A stretch of DNA of 64,000 nucleotides from Micromonospora echinaurantiaca (GTDB taxonomy: Bacteria; Actinomycetota; Actinomycetes; Mycobacteriales; Micromonosporaceae). The stretch is taken from the NCBI RefSeq assembly GCF_900090235.1, contig NZ_LT607750.1:4765001-4829000 (forward strand), written 5' to 3'. Both the position numbers and the translations under genes were made by a program. This document shows, piece after piece, positions 36,378-45,492 of the stretch. How positions within the stretch are numbered: position 1 is the first letter of the stretch; each line of letters opens with the position of its first letter. The notes under the pieces are model-generated. The model was given only the letters and a program-made list of their open reading frames with translations, made no database searches and was not told the origin of the DNA.

Positions 36378-37094
36378 TCAGCCGAGGCCGCCCTGGACGC
36401 CGATCAGGGCGCCGATCAGGTAGGTGGCCGCCGCGGCGGCGGCGCCCAGCAGCAGCTGGCGCAGGCCGCTGGACCACCAGGGCCGGTTGGTGAACCGGGC
36501 CACCACCGCGCCGGCCGCGAAGAGCCCGAGGCCACCCACCCCGAGCGCCAGCCAGAGGTTGGTGAAGCCGAACAGGTAGGTCAGCAGTGGCACCAGGGCG
36601 CCGACCGAGAAGAACAGGAACGACGAGATCGCCGCCGCCCACGGGCTGGGCTGGTCGTCGGGGTCGACGCCCAACTCCTCCCGGACGTGCACCCGCAGCG
36701 CCTCCTCCGGGTTGCGCCGGACCGCCTCGGCGACCTGCGTGGCGAGGTCGCGGGGCAGGCCCCGGGCCACCCAGGCGTCGGCCAGCTCGCGGGCCTCCGC
36801 CTCGGGGTGGCGTTCCAGTTCCCGCCGCTCCTTGGCCACCTCGGCGGCGACCTGCTCGTTGGCGGAGCGGACGCTGGTGTACTCGCCCAGCCCCATCGAG
36901 ATGGCGCCGGCCACCAGGCCGGCGGTGCCGGTCAGCACGATGCTGCGCGGCGACACCCCGCCGCCGCCGACGCCGGCGATCAGGGCGATGTTGGTGACCA
37001 GGCCGTCCATCGCGCCGAACACGGCGGGACGCAGCCAGCCACCGGACACGTCCGCGTGGTGTGCCTCGCGCAGGGCGGCCGGGGTCTCGGTCAC
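36378..37094 (-). CDS. VIT1/CCC1-family membrane protein
   Basis: 238 residues from the GTG at 37094 (overlapping the map stop as GTGA). The first helix has the family motif [20 protein letters not shown], followed by [19 protein letters not shown] and a Glu-rich cytoplasmic metal-binding region ([20 protein letters not shown]). Three more helices complete the protein. VIT/CCC1 proteins carry Fe2+ or Mn2+. Coupling with methionine aminopeptidase, itself a metalloenzyme, is noteworthy but may be chance. Confidence 0.9.
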   Translation of the reverse strand: MTETPAALREAHHADVSGGWLRPAVFGAMDGLVTNIALIAGVGGGGVSPRSIVLTGTAGLVAGAISMGLGEYTSVRSANEQVAAEVAKERRELERHPEAEARELADAWVARGLPRDLATQVAEAVRRNPEEALRVHVREELGVDPDDQPSPWAAAISSFLFFSVGALVPLLTYLFGFTNLWLALGVGGLGLFAAGAVVARFTNRPWWSSGLRQLLLGAAAAAATYLIGALIGVQGGLG

Positions 37095-37948
37095 GGCAGG
37101 GTGAGGATCTCGTGGCCGTCCTCGGTCACCACGATGGTGTGCTCGAACTGGGCCGTCCACCTGCGGTCCTTGGTGACCACGGTCCAGCCGTCGTCCCACA
37201 TGTCGTACTGGTGGGTGCCGAGGGTGATCATCGGCTCGATGGTGAAGGTCATCCCGGGCTCCATCACGTCGGTGGGGCGCGGGCTGTCGTAGTGCGGCAC
37301 GTAGAGCCCGCTGTGGAAGGACTCCCCGATGCCGTGGCCGGTGAAGTCGCGGACCACGCCGTAGCCGAAGCGCTTCGCGTACGACTCGATGACCCGGCCG
37401 ATCACGTTGATCTGCCGGCCCGGGGCGACCGCGCGGATGCCCCGCATCATCGCCTCGTGGGTCCGCTCGACCAGCAGCCGGGCCTCCTCGCTCACCTCGC
37501 CGACGCAGAAGGTGGCGTCGGTGTCGCCGTGCACCCCGTTGATGTACGCGGTGACGTCGACGTTGATGATGTCGCCGTCCTCCAGCACCGTCGAGTCCGG
37601 GATGCCGTGGCAGATGACCTCGTTCAGGCTGGTGCAGCAGGACTTCGGGAAGCCCTTGTAGCCCAGCGTCGACGGGTAGGCCCCGTGGTCGCAGAGGAAC
37701 TCGTGCACCACCCGGTCGATCTCGTCCGTGGTCACGCCCGGCTTGCAGTGCTCCCCGGCGAGCTGGGTGGCCTGCGCGGCGAGCCGGCCGGCGATCCGCA
37801 TCTTCTCGATGGTCTCCGGCGTCTGCACGTGCGAGCCACGCCACTCCTGCGGGCGCTTCTTGCCCACGTACTCCGGGCGGGGGATGTGGGCGGGCACCTG
37901 CCGCCACGGGGAGAGCGTGCCTGGGGTCAGCGGCGCACGGACGGTCAT
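37091..37948 (-). CDS. map: Type I methionine aminopeptidase
   Basis: 285 residues. Metal ligands are recognisable in [13 protein letters not shown] (Asp), [13 protein letters not shown] (His) and [10 protein letters not shown] (Glu), with the final Glu in the C-terminal segment [14 protein letters not shown]. An N-terminal extension of about 40 residues ([20 protein letters not shown], then RPQEW) is the SH3-binding-like linker seen in actinobacterial MapB proteins. It removes N-terminal Met from nascent proteins. It is coupled to the VIT-like gene. Confidence 0.95.
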   Translation of the reverse strand: MTVRAPLTPGTLSPWRQVPAHIPRPEYVGKKRPQEWRGSHVQTPETIEKMRIAGRLAAQATQLAGEHCKPGVTTDEIDRVVHEFLCDHGAYPSTLGYKGFPKSCCTSLNEVICHGIPDSTVLEDGDIINVDVTAYINGVHGDTDATFCVGEVSEEARLLVERTHEAMMRGIRAVAPGRQINVIGRVIESYAKRFGYGVVRDFTGHGIGESFHSGLYVPHYDSPRPTDVMEPGMTFTIEPMITLGTHQYDMWDDGWTVVTKDRRWTAQFEHTIVVTEDGHEILTLP

Positions 37949-38008
37949 GGCGCAAGCCTATCGCCGCGGCCGTGGTGAGCAGCGCCACCGCCCACCCGGT
38001 GGGGACAG

Positions 38009-38037
38009 TTGCCCAGCCAGGCAGCCTGTGCCATCGT
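38009..38037 (+). promoter_or_regulatory. Promoter for leaderless STAS gene
   Basis: TTGCCC (38009-38014), a 17-bp spacer and CATCGT (38032-38037). The expected start is 7 nt further, exactly at the GTG of the STAS gene, and no ribosome site exists. Confidence 0.45.
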
Positions 38038-38043
38038 GTTCGC

Positions 38044-38358
38044 GTGGATCAAGGGGTCACTCCTCCCGTCTTCTCGGCCAGCGCGGAGATCGACGGTGAT
38101 CACCTCCGCGTCGTGGTCGTCGGCGAGGTCGACATGGCCACCGCCGACACCATGCTGCAGACCGCGCTGCGCGAGCCGGCCGAGCGGATCACGCTCGACC
38201 TGCGCGCGGTGACCTTCTTCGACTCGGCGGCGATCCACGCGCTGGTGCGGCTCGCCCAGCAGTTCCCGGGCACGCTCACCGTGCTGCCGTCGCGGCAGGT
38301 CGACCGGGTGCTGGCGATCGCCGGCCTGAGCGACCAGAGCTGGCTGCACTCCGCCTGA
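38044..38358 (+). CDS. STAS-domain anti-sigma factor antagonist
   Basis: 104 residues from the GTG at 38044. The STAS fold is clear: HLRVVVVGEVDMATADTML, ITLDLRAVTFFDSAAIHAL. Ser61 in FFDSAAI is at the position phosphorylated by anti-sigma kinases in SpoIIAA/RsbV proteins. When dephosphorylated such proteins bind the kinase and free a sigma factor. The gene converges on the large hybrid protein at 38383 (24-nt gap), which carries both a PP2C phosphatase and an RsbW-like domain. Confidence 0.92.
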   Translation: MDQGVTPPVFSASAEIDGDHLRVVVVGEVDMATADTMLQTALREPAERITLDLRAVTFFDSAAIHALVRLAQQFPGTLTVLPSRQVDRVLAIAGLSDQSWLHSA

Positions 38359-38366
38359 ACGCACCC

Positions 38367-38382
38367 GCCGGGTCCGCCCGGC
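38367..38382. terminator. Short bidirectional hairpin
   Basis: GCCGGG-TCCG-CCCGGC fills the gap between the STAS stop and the convergent hybrid kinase stop. Confidence 0.4.
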
Positions 38383-41300
38383 TCAGTCCTGCAACCGCCG
38401 GCGCAGCGTCAGCTCCGTCCCGTCCGGGGTGCGGTCGACGGTCAGCTCGCCCAGCGCCCTGATCAGCGACAGCCCGCGTCCGCGGAAGCCGGCCCCGGTC
38501 GACTCCCGCCACCGGCCGCTGTCCCGGATGGTGGCCACCACCGTGCGGTCCTCGATGGTCACCTCGATCCCGATCATCGCCTCGGCCGGGTCGACCGGAT
38601 GCTCGATGGCGTTGGCCGCCGCCTCCGAGACCGCCACCGTCAGGTCGAACAGGTCCGTCTCGCCGACCCGGTGGGCGACCAGGAAGTCCTCCAGCCGCTT
38701 GCGCAGCACGCTCAGCCGGGTCGGGTCGGCCGGCAGCCGCAACGCGAACCGGTTGAGTTCGGTGGCCTCCAACGCGAGCACCGCGACGTCGTCCCGGCGG
38801 GGCCGCCCGGCGACCCGCCGCACCACCGCGTCGACCAGGTCGGCCACGTGTTCGCCGCGTTCCGCCGCGTCCGCGCGCAGCCGGGCCAGCGCCTCGTCGA
38901 TGCCGAGCCGCCGGTCCTCGACCAGGCCGTCGGTGTAGAGCAGGAGTCGGCTGCCGGCGGTCAGCTCCCCCTCCGCCGTGCGGTAGGAGGTGCCGGGGAT
39001 GGCGCCCACGGGTGGCCCGAGTGCCCGGTCGTGCAGGAACGCCACCTGGTCCCCTCGGATCAGCAGCGGGGACGGGTGACCGGCGCTGGCGTACCGGAGC
39101 CGGCCGGTGCGGGGACTGAACCAGAGGCAGACCACGGTGGCGAACGAGCGCCCCTCGGTTGTGCCGACGAGCCGGTTGAGTCGGGTCAGCGACTCGCCGG
39201 GGTCGAAGCCCTCCAGCACGTACGCCCGCAGCGCGTTGCGCAGCTGGCCCATGGCCGCGGCCGCCCGGACCCCCTTGCCGACCACGTCGCCGATCACCAG
39301 GACGAGCTCGTCGTCGCCGAGCGCGACCACGTCGTACCAGTCGCCGCCGACCTCCACGTCGGCGGTGCCGGGCAGGTAGCGGCTGGCGACCACGGCGCCG
39401 GGCAGCTGCGGCAGCGAGCGGGGCAGCAGGCTGTGCTGCAACGTGCTGGCGATCCGGTGTTCGGCCTCGTAGAGCTGGGCGTTCTCCAGCCGCACGCCGA
39501 CCAGCCGGGCCAGCTGGGTGAGCGCGGCCTCGTCGGTGTCCGCGCCGTCCCCGGGCGCGCGCCAGACCCGCAGCTCGCCGAGTTCCTCGCCGGTGGTGCC
39601 GGTGAGCGGCAGCGTGAACGAGGGCTCGGGCGGGGTGACGCCGCCCGCGTCCGCCTCGTAGCGGGTCCCGCCGGCCGACACCACCACCCGGGCCGCCTCG
39701 GCCAGGTTCAGCGCGTGCCCCGCGGCGACCTGGCACACCTCGGCGGTGGAGCGGGCGCCGTTCACCGCCACCGCCGCGTCGGCCAGCCCGCGCAGCCGCC
39801 GGATGATCTGCCCGCGCAGCTGCCCCAGTTCGACGTTGGTCCGGACCCGGGCGACCAGTTCCTGCCCGGAGAAGGGCTTGGTGAGGTAGTCGTCGGCACC
39901 GACCGACAGCCCGGCGACCTCCTCGGCCGGGCCGGCCCGGGCGGAGAGCAGCACGATCGGCACGTACCGGGTCCGCGGATCGGCGCGCAGCGCCGCGACC
40001 AGCCCGAAGCCGTCCAGCCGGGGCATCATCACGTCGGTCAGCACCAGGTCGAACGGGCTCTCCACGGCCCGCCGCAGCGCTTCCAGGCCGTCGGGGACCG
40101 CCACCACCTCCCAGGTCGGGGAGAGCAGCCGGGTGACGTGTTCCCGCAGGTCGACGTTGTCGTCGGCGAGCAGGATCCGGCCGGCGGGCGGCCCGGCCGA
40201 CGGGCCGGCCGGGGCCTGGTCGGTGACCGGCCCGGTCCACAGCGCGGTCTCCGCGACGTAGAGACCGGCCTGCTGCGGCTCGGCGCGCGGGTACGCCGCC
40301 GGGTCGGCCACCCGGTCCCCCGGCAGGTGCCGGGTGCCGAACGGGACGGTCACCGTGAACGTGCTGCCCGCGTCGATCCGGCTGCTGACGGCCACCCGCC
40401 CGCCGTGCATCTCGACCAGTTCGCGGACCAGCGCGAGCCCGATCCCGGTGCCCTCGTGGGTGCGCGAGCGGGCGCCGGGCACCCGGTGGAAGCGTTCGAA
40501 GACGTGCGGCAGCTCGTCCGGCTCGATGCCGACGCCGGTGTCGGTGACCTCCAGCCGGGCGGCGTCGCCGACCGCCGCGACCCGGACCCGGATCTCGCCG
40601 TCGAAGGTGAACTTCACCGCGTTCGAGACCAGGTTGAGCACGATCTTCTCCCACATGTCCCGGTCCACGTGGACCGGCGCCGGCAGCGGCGGGCAGTCCA
40701 CCACCAGGCGCAGGCCGGCCCGCTCGGTCGCGGAACGGAACGTGCTGGCCAGTTGGGCGGTGTAGCTGGCCAGGTCGGTGGGCTGGTAGCGGGCGGTGAG
40801 CCGGCCCGACTCCAGCCGGGAGAAGTCGAGCACCGTGTTGACCAGCTTGAGCAGCCGCAGCGCGTTGCGGTGCATGGTGGTCAACCGGTCGGTGTACGTC
40901 TCGGTCAGCGCCGGGTCGGCGAGCAGTTCCTCCAGCGGGCCGAGCACCAGGGTGAGCGGGGTGCGGAACTCGTGACTGACGTTGGCGAAGAAGTTGGTCT
41001 TGGCCCGGTCCAGGGCGGCCACCTCCGCGGACCGGGCACGCTCCTGCTCGTACGCCAATTGCCGGCCGACCGCCCGGGAGAGCTGCGCGGCGACCAGGTC
41101 GAGGAAGTGCCGGTAGTCGGCGGTGAGCGGGAGCCGGCGCGCGACGCCGAGCACGACGGCGCCGACGGTCTCGTTGGCGGCACTGACCGGCAGCAGCAGC
41201 GCCTGCCCGGCGGCGCCGGCCGGCACCGCGTCCAGCAGGTCGGCGGCCTCGACGGCGGTGGCACCGTCGGGGTCGAGGCGGTCGAGCACCGCCGGCGGCG

Positions 41301-42042
41301 GCAGGGCCGCCGATCCGGCGGCCACCCCCGAGCAGCCGGCGAGGGTGACCGCACCGGCGGCGTCGGGCAGGTAGAGCAGGGCGAAGGGCAGGTCGGCGCG
41401 GTGCCGGTCGAGCACGCCGACGGCGGTACGGCCGAGTTCGGCCAGGCCGTTCACCTCGGCCAGCTCGGAGCCGAGCTCGGCCAGGGCCCGCAACCGGCGC
41501 TCGCCGAGCACCCGCCCGGTCGTCTCGTTGACGATGCAGAAGATGCCGTCGACCGTGCCGTCGAGGCCGCGGATCGGGTCGTAGGAGACGTTGAAGTAGG
41601 TCTGTTCCACGAACCCGTGCCGGTCCAGCAGGAAGAGATGGTCCTCGCCGCGGTAGGACCGGCCGGTGCGTCGGACGCCGTCCAGCAGCGGGGCCAGCAC
41701 GTCCCAGGTCTCCGCCCAGTACTCGCGGGCCGGCTGGCCGAGCACCTCGGGATGCTTGGCCCCGATGGTCGGCCGATAGGCGTCGTTGTAGAAGGCCAGC
41801 CGCTCCGGGCCCCAGAACATCACGATCTGCGCGCTGGAGGCGAGCATGGTGCTGACCGCGTTGGCCAGCGCCGCGGGCCAGTCGCGCGGATGGCCGACCG
41901 GGCTGGTGGACCAGTCGAAGGCGGCCAGCCGCCGACCCATCTCGCCGCCGTTGGCGAAGGCGGCGGCGAGCTGCGGAGGAACATTCCCGTCGGCACCATC
42001 GAGGGGTCGATCCTCGTTCGCGCCCCCCAGGGCCGAGCTCAT
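38383..42042 (-). CDS. Hybrid sensor kinase / receiver / PP2C phosphatase / RsbW-like anti-sigma protein
   Basis: 1219 residues from the ATG at 42042 (GGAGG 4 nt before; an ATG at 42063 is possible). Domains in order: PAS about 45-180; GAF about 185-330; HisKA with His357 (ANVSHEFRTPLT); HATPase with DTGVGIEPDELP near 501; receiver with Asp627-628, phospho-acceptor Asp670 and Lys722; GAF about 745-860; SpoIIE-type PP2C (GGDWYD 899-904, GDVVGKG 918-924, TDGL 1037-1040, RRDDVAVL 1082-1089); RsbW-like ATPase (VSEAAANAIEH 1138-1148, GFRGRGLSLI 1185-1194). No membrane helix, Hpt or DNA-binding domain. The phospho-state of the receiver presumably tunes the phosphatase and anti-sigma halves. It faces the STAS gene. 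Confidence 0.92.
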   Translation of the reverse strand: MSSALGGANEDRPLDGADGNVPPQLAAAFANGGEMGRRLAAFDWSTSPVGHPRDWPAALANAVSTMLASSAQIVMFWGPERLAFYNDAYRPTIGAKHPEVLGQPAREYWAETWDVLAPLLDGVRRTGRSYRGEDHLFLLDRHGFVEQTYFNVSYDPIRGLDGTVDGIFCIVNETTGRVLGERRLRALAELGSELAEVNGLAELGRTAVGVLDRHRADLPFALLYLPDAAGAVTLAGCSGVAAGSAALPPPAVLDRLDPDGATAVEAADLLDAVPAGAAGQALLLPVSAANETVGAVVLGVARRLPLTADYRHFLDLVAAQLSRAVGRQLAYEQERARSAEVAALDRAKTNFFANVSHEFRTPLTLVLGPLEELLADPALTETYTDRLTTMHRNALRLLKLVNTVLDFSRLESGRLTARYQPTDLASYTAQLASTFRSATERAGLRLVVDCPPLPAPVHVDRDMWEKIVLNLVSNAVKFTFDGEIRVRVAAVGDAARLEVTDTGVGIEPDELPHVFERFHRVPGARSRTHEGTGIGLALVRELVEMHGGRVAVSSRIDAGSTFTVTVPFGTRHLPGDRVADPAAYPRAEPQQAGLYVAETALWTGPVTDQAPAGPSAGPPAGRILLADDNVDLREHVTRLLSPTWEVVAVPDGLEALRRAVESPFDLVLTDVMMPRLDGFGLVAALRADPRTRYVPIVLLSARAGPAEEVAGLSVGADDYLTKPFSGQELVARVRTNVELGQLRGQIIRRLRGLADAAVAVNGARSTAEVCQVAAGHALNLAEAARVVVSAGGTRYEADAGGVTPPEPSFTLPLTGTTGEELGELRVWRAPGDGADTDEAALTQLARLVGVRLENAQLYEAEHRIASTLQHSLLPRSLPQLPGAVVASRYLPGTADVEVGGDWYDVVALGDDELVLVIGDVVGKGVRAAAAMGQLRNALRAYVLEGFDPGESLTRLNRLVGTTEGRSFATVVCLWFSPRTGRLRYASAGHPSPLLIRGDQVAFLHDRALGPPVGAIPGTSYRTAEGELTAGSRLLLYTDGLVEDRRLGIDEALARLRADAAERGEHVADLVDAVVRRVAGRPRRDDVAVLALEATELNRFALRLPADPTRLSVLRKRLEDFLVAHRVGETDLFDLTVAVSEAAANAIEHPVDPAEAMIGIEVTIEDRTVVATIRDSGRWRESTGAGFRGRGLSLIRALGELTVDRTPDGTELTLRRRLQD

Positions 42043-42465
42043 GCAGCCTCCCGCTTCGGCCATCCCCGCCTCGGCCGGTGATCGATCGATCGGCCGTGCC
42101 CCGCCCAGTACCCCGGCGAAGCGGCAAGGTAACGCATTACCGCCGGAGGACGCTGAATACCGGGCCGCCAACCCGCCGGTGGTGACCCGCCAGTGGGACG
42201 ACCCCGGCCCACACCGTCCGCGACCCGCCTGGCGCGGGCCGCCCGGGATGCCAGCGAATGCCGGCCTCCCGGTCCTGTTGACGGGACTTACCCCGGGCGA
42301 CGGAGTCGGATCCGCGGTCTAACTGTGACCTCGGTAACACTTCGGCACCGTCCACATCGCGCACCGGCCATCGAGGGCCGGACGCCACGGTGCGGGGACC
42401 GGGCGGCGACGCCGCGGGAACGGACCGGTCGCCGGGCGGCGACCCGCGGGTGGGCCGGTCAGCGG
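42043..42465. other. Intergenic region upstream of the hybrid kinase
   Basis: 423 bases with no gene. It holds the kinase promoter region. A palindromic GGTAA-CGCA-TTACC at 42128-42141 lies 86 nt before the start and is a possible regulator site. A repeated GATCGATCGATC tract is seen around 42079-42090. Confidence 0.45.
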
Positions 42466-43173
42466 TCACCTCGGCGCGGTGGCGCGCCGGCCGGCGGCCC
42501 GGACCAGCGCGGTGAGCGGCCGGGGATCGGCCGCGTTCTCCGGATGCCACTGCACGCCCAGGACGAAGGGCCGGTCCGGGTCCTCCACCGCCTCCACCAC
42601 CCCGTCGTCCGACCAGCCGGTGACCGCCAGCCGGCCCGGGTCGGCGACCGCCTGGTGGTGGTACGAGTCGACCCGGTCCACGCCGGCCATCACCCGGGCC
42701 GCCAGGCTGCCCGGGGCGAACCGCACACCGTGCCCGCCGTAGACGCCCGGCGCGGGGCGGTGCCCCTCGTGGCCGACCAGGTCGGGCAGGTGCTGGTGCA
42801 GCGTGCCGCCGCAGGCCACCACGAGCAGCTGCATCCCCCGGCACACGCCGAGCACCGGCAGCCCGGCGGCGAGCGCGCCGTCGAGCAGGGCCAGCTCCCC
42901 GGCGTCCCGCCCCGGCCGGCTCTCGGTCCGGGGCGCGGGCAGCTGGCCGTACCGGCCCGGGTCGACGTCGGCTCCGCCGGCCAGCACCAGCCCGTCCAGC
43001 ACCCGCACCACGTCGGCGTCCAGGTCGTCCGGGGGCAGCACCAACGCCCGGCCGCCGGCCGCGGTGACCGCCCGGACGTACGCCTGCGGCACCAGCACCG
43101 CCGGGACCTCCCGCCAGACTCCCCAGCTGGCCGGCTCGACGTACGCGGTGACGCCGATCAGCGGCCGGGTCAC
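42466..43173 (-). CDS. Gamma-glutamyl amide hydrolase, class I glutamine amidotransferase-like (PuuD-like, C26)
   Basis: 235 residues. Catalytic Cys is in VLGVCRGMQLLVV and the His-Glu pair in GVQWHPENA; LVLAGGADVDPGRYG is the family's oxyanion region. PuuD-type enzymes split gamma-glutamyl amides, releasing glutamate and the modified amine product (GABA in the putrescine route). The gene ends the amine operon and its GTG overlaps the SDR stop. It resembles PuuD; what it cleaves depends on the substrate of the pathway. Confidence 0.85.
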   Translation of the reverse strand: MTRPLIGVTAYVEPASWGVWREVPAVLVPQAYVRAVTAAGGRALVLPPDDLDADVVRVLDGLVLAGGADVDPGRYGQLPAPRTESRPGRDAGELALLDGALAAGLPVLGVCRGMQLLVVACGGTLHQHLPDLVGHEGHRPAPGVYGGHGVRFAPGSLAARVMAGVDRVDSYHHQAVADPGRLAVTGWSDDGVVEAVEDPDRPFVLGVQWHPENAADPRPLTALVRAAGRRATAPR

Positions 43174-43937
43174 AGCGGCGTCACGTACGCGCCGGTGATG
43201 CCGCCGTCGACGACGAACTGGGCGGCGGTCATGAACGAGGCGTCGTCGCTGGCCAGGAAGGCCACCGCGGCGGCGATCTCCTCCGGTTCGCCGAACCGGC
43301 CCATCGGCACGTGCACCAGCCGGCGGGCGGCCCGGTCCGGGTCGGCGGCGAAGAGTTCCCGCAGCAGCGGGGTGGCGACCGGGCCGGGGCAGAGCGCGTT
43401 GACCCGGATGCCCTCCCGGGCGAACTGCACGCCCAGCTCGCGGGTCATCGCCAGCACCCCGCCCTTGCTCGCGGTGTACGCGATCTGCGAGGTGGCCGCC
43501 CCCATCAGCGCCACGAACGAGGCGGTGTTGATGATCGAACCCTTGCCCTGCCGCCGCATGTGCGGGATCGCGTACTTGCAGCAGAGGTAGACGCTCGTGG
43601 TGTTGACCCGCAGCACCCGCTCCCAGGCCTCGATGCCGGTGGTCAGGATCGAGTCGTCGTCCGGCGGCGAGATGCCGGCGTTGTTGAACGCGATGTCCAC
43701 CCGGCCGTGCCGCGCGGCCACCCCGTCGAACAGGTCCCGCACGGCCGCCTCGTCGGCCACGTCCGCCGCGACGAACTCCCCGCGGACCTCGTCCGCGGCC
43801 CGCTTGCCCGCCTCGGCGTCGATGTCCACGCAGACCACCCGGGCTCCCTCGGCGGCGAACCGCCGCGCGGTGGCCAGCCCGATCCCACTGCCCGCCCCGG
43901 TGACCACGGCCACCCGGTCCTGCAACCGACCCTGCAC
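43170..43937 (-). CDS. NAD(P)-dependent short-chain dehydrogenase
   Basis: 255 residues from the GTG at 43937 (GGAGG 5 nt upstream). Classical SDR: cofactor motif VVTGAGSGIGLATARRF, Asp in VVCVDID (suggesting NAD), NNAG, catalytic Tyr-Lys in AYTASKGG and the tail GGITGAYVTPL. It sits between the aldehyde dehydrogenase and the gamma-glutamyl hydrolase of the amine operon. In this setting the likely reaction is alcohol-to-aldehyde oxidation of a glutamylated intermediate; this is inference. Confidence 0.88.
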   Translation of the reverse strand: MQGRLQDRVAVVTGAGSGIGLATARRFAAEGARVVCVDIDAEAGKRAADEVRGEFVAADVADEAAVRDLFDGVAARHGRVDIAFNNAGISPPDDDSILTTGIEAWERVLRVNTTSVYLCCKYAIPHMRRQGKGSIINTASFVALMGAATSQIAYTASKGGVLAMTRELGVQFAREGIRVNALCPGPVATPLLRELFAADPDRAARRLVHVPMGRFGEPEEIAAAVAFLASDDASFMTAAQFVVDGGITGAYVTPL

Positions 43938-44031
43938 TGGTCCTCCCCCATCTGCTCGTCCGGCCGGACGTCCGCCGCCGGCTCCACCGTCCGCCGGCTC
44001 GACCGGCACCCGTTCCGTGCCGGCCGCCGGC

Positions 44032-45387
44032 TCAGCTCTCCGTCGCGATGAAGACGTTCTTGACGTCGGTGAAGGCGTGCAGCGCGTCCGGGCCGAGTTC
44101 CCGACCCAGCCCGGAGCGCTTCATCCCGCCGAACGGGGTCCAGTACCGCACCGAGGAGTGCGAGTTGACGCTGAGGTTGCCGGACTCCACCGCCCGGGCC
44201 ACCCGCACCGCCCGGCCGACGTCCCTGGTCCAGATCGAGCCGGAGAGGCCGTACTCGGTGTCGTTGGCGAGCCGGACCGCGTCGGCCTCGTCATCGAAGG
44301 GCAGCACCGAGACCACCGGACCGAAGATCTCCTCCCGCCAGTGCCGGTCGGTGGGCGCCTCGGCGAGCAGCACGGTCGGGGGGTACCACCAGCCGGGGCC
44401 GGTCGGGCAGGAGCCGGTGTACGCCACCCGGGCACCGTCGACGTAGCCGGCGACCCGGTCCCGCTGGCCGGCCGAGATCAGCGGGCCCATCTCGGCGGTC
44501 TCCCCGGCCGGGTCCTCCACCCGCAGAGCCCGCACCGCGGGTTCCAGCAGTTCCAGGAACCGGTCGTACACCGGCCGCTGGACCAGGATCCGGGACCGCG
44601 CGCAGCAGTCCTGGCCGGCGTTGTCGAAGACCGCGTACGGGGCGGTCGCGGCGGCCCGTGCCAGGTCGGCGTCGGCGAAGACCAGGTTGGCGCTCTTGCC
44701 GCCCAGCTCCAGGGTGACCCGCTTCACCTGGGCCGCGCAGCCGGCCATGATCCGGGTGCCGACCTCGGTGGAGCCGGTGAAGCAGATCTTGCGGACCGCC
44801 GGGTGGGTGACGAACCGCTCCCCGACCACCGAACCCGCGCCGGGGAGCACGGTGAACACGTCCTCGGGCAGCCCCGCCTCGCGGGCCAGCTCGGCCAGGC
44901 GCAGCGCGGTCAGCGGGGTCAGCTCGGCCGGCTTGAGCACCACCGTGTTGCCGGCCGCCAGCGCCGGCGCGAAGCCCCAGGCGGCGATCGGCATCGGGAA
45001 GTTCCACGGCACGATCACCCCGACCACGCCGAGCGGCTCGTGGAAGGTGACGTCCAGCCCGCCCGGCACCGGGATCTGCCGGCCGGTGAGGCGCTCGGGC
45101 GCGCCGGCGTAGTAGTCGAGCACGTCGCGGACGTTGCCCGCCTCCCACCGGGCGTTGCCGATGGTGTGCCCCGAGTTGCGCACCTCCAGCCCAGCAAGTT
45201 CCTCCAGGTGCGCGTCGACCACCGCGGCGAACCGTCGCAGCAGCCGGGCCCGCTCGCCCGGCGCGACCGCCCGCCACCGCTCGAACGCCCCCGCCGCCCG
45301 CCCGATCGCCGCGTCGACCTCCCCGGCCGAGGCGCCCGCCACCTCGGCCACCACCTCGCCGGTGGCCGGATTCCTCACCTCGGTCAC
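44032..45387 (-). CDS. Aldehyde dehydrogenase (PuuC-like)
   Basis: 451 residues from the GTG at 45387. A GTG at 45396 directly abuts AGGAGG and is less likely. Catalytic Cys is in NAGQDCCARSRI and the general base Glu in VTLELGGKSANLVF, with KICFTGSTEVGTRIM and GPVVSVLPFDDEADAV also typical. It should oxidise a gamma-glutamyl aldehyde to the acid with NAD+. It lies between the ligase and SDR genes. Confidence 0.9.
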   Translation of the reverse strand: MTEVRNPATGEVVAEVAGASAGEVDAAIGRAAGAFERWRAVAPGERARLLRRFAAVVDAHLEELAGLEVRNSGHTIGNARWEAGNVRDVLDYYAGAPERLTGRQIPVPGGLDVTFHEPLGVVGVIVPWNFPMPIAAWGFAPALAAGNTVVLKPAELTPLTALRLAELAREAGLPEDVFTVLPGAGSVVGERFVTHPAVRKICFTGSTEVGTRIMAGCAAQVKRVTLELGGKSANLVFADADLARAAATAPYAVFDNAGQDCCARSRILVQRPVYDRFLELLEPAVRALRVEDPAGETAEMGPLISAGQRDRVAGYVDGARVAYTGSCPTGPGWWYPPTVLLAEAPTDRHWREEIFGPVVSVLPFDDEADAVRLANDTEYGLSGSIWTRDVGRAVRVARAVESGNLSVNSHSSVRYWTPFGGMKRSGLGRELGPDALHAFTDVKNVFIATES

Positions 45388-45492
45388 GACCGCCACCCTC
45401 CTGCTCGCCGATGCCGCCGCTGCCGCCCGGACGGCCGCCCGGCAGGGCGGAACCCGGGCGGGACGCCCGCGACCACCCGGGCCGACGCGGCG

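Noticed and set aside
45388..45396. GTG at 45396 as start of the aldehyde dehydrogenase
   Set aside because: AGGAGG directly abuts this codon, leaving no spacing; the GTG at 45387 has 9 nt.
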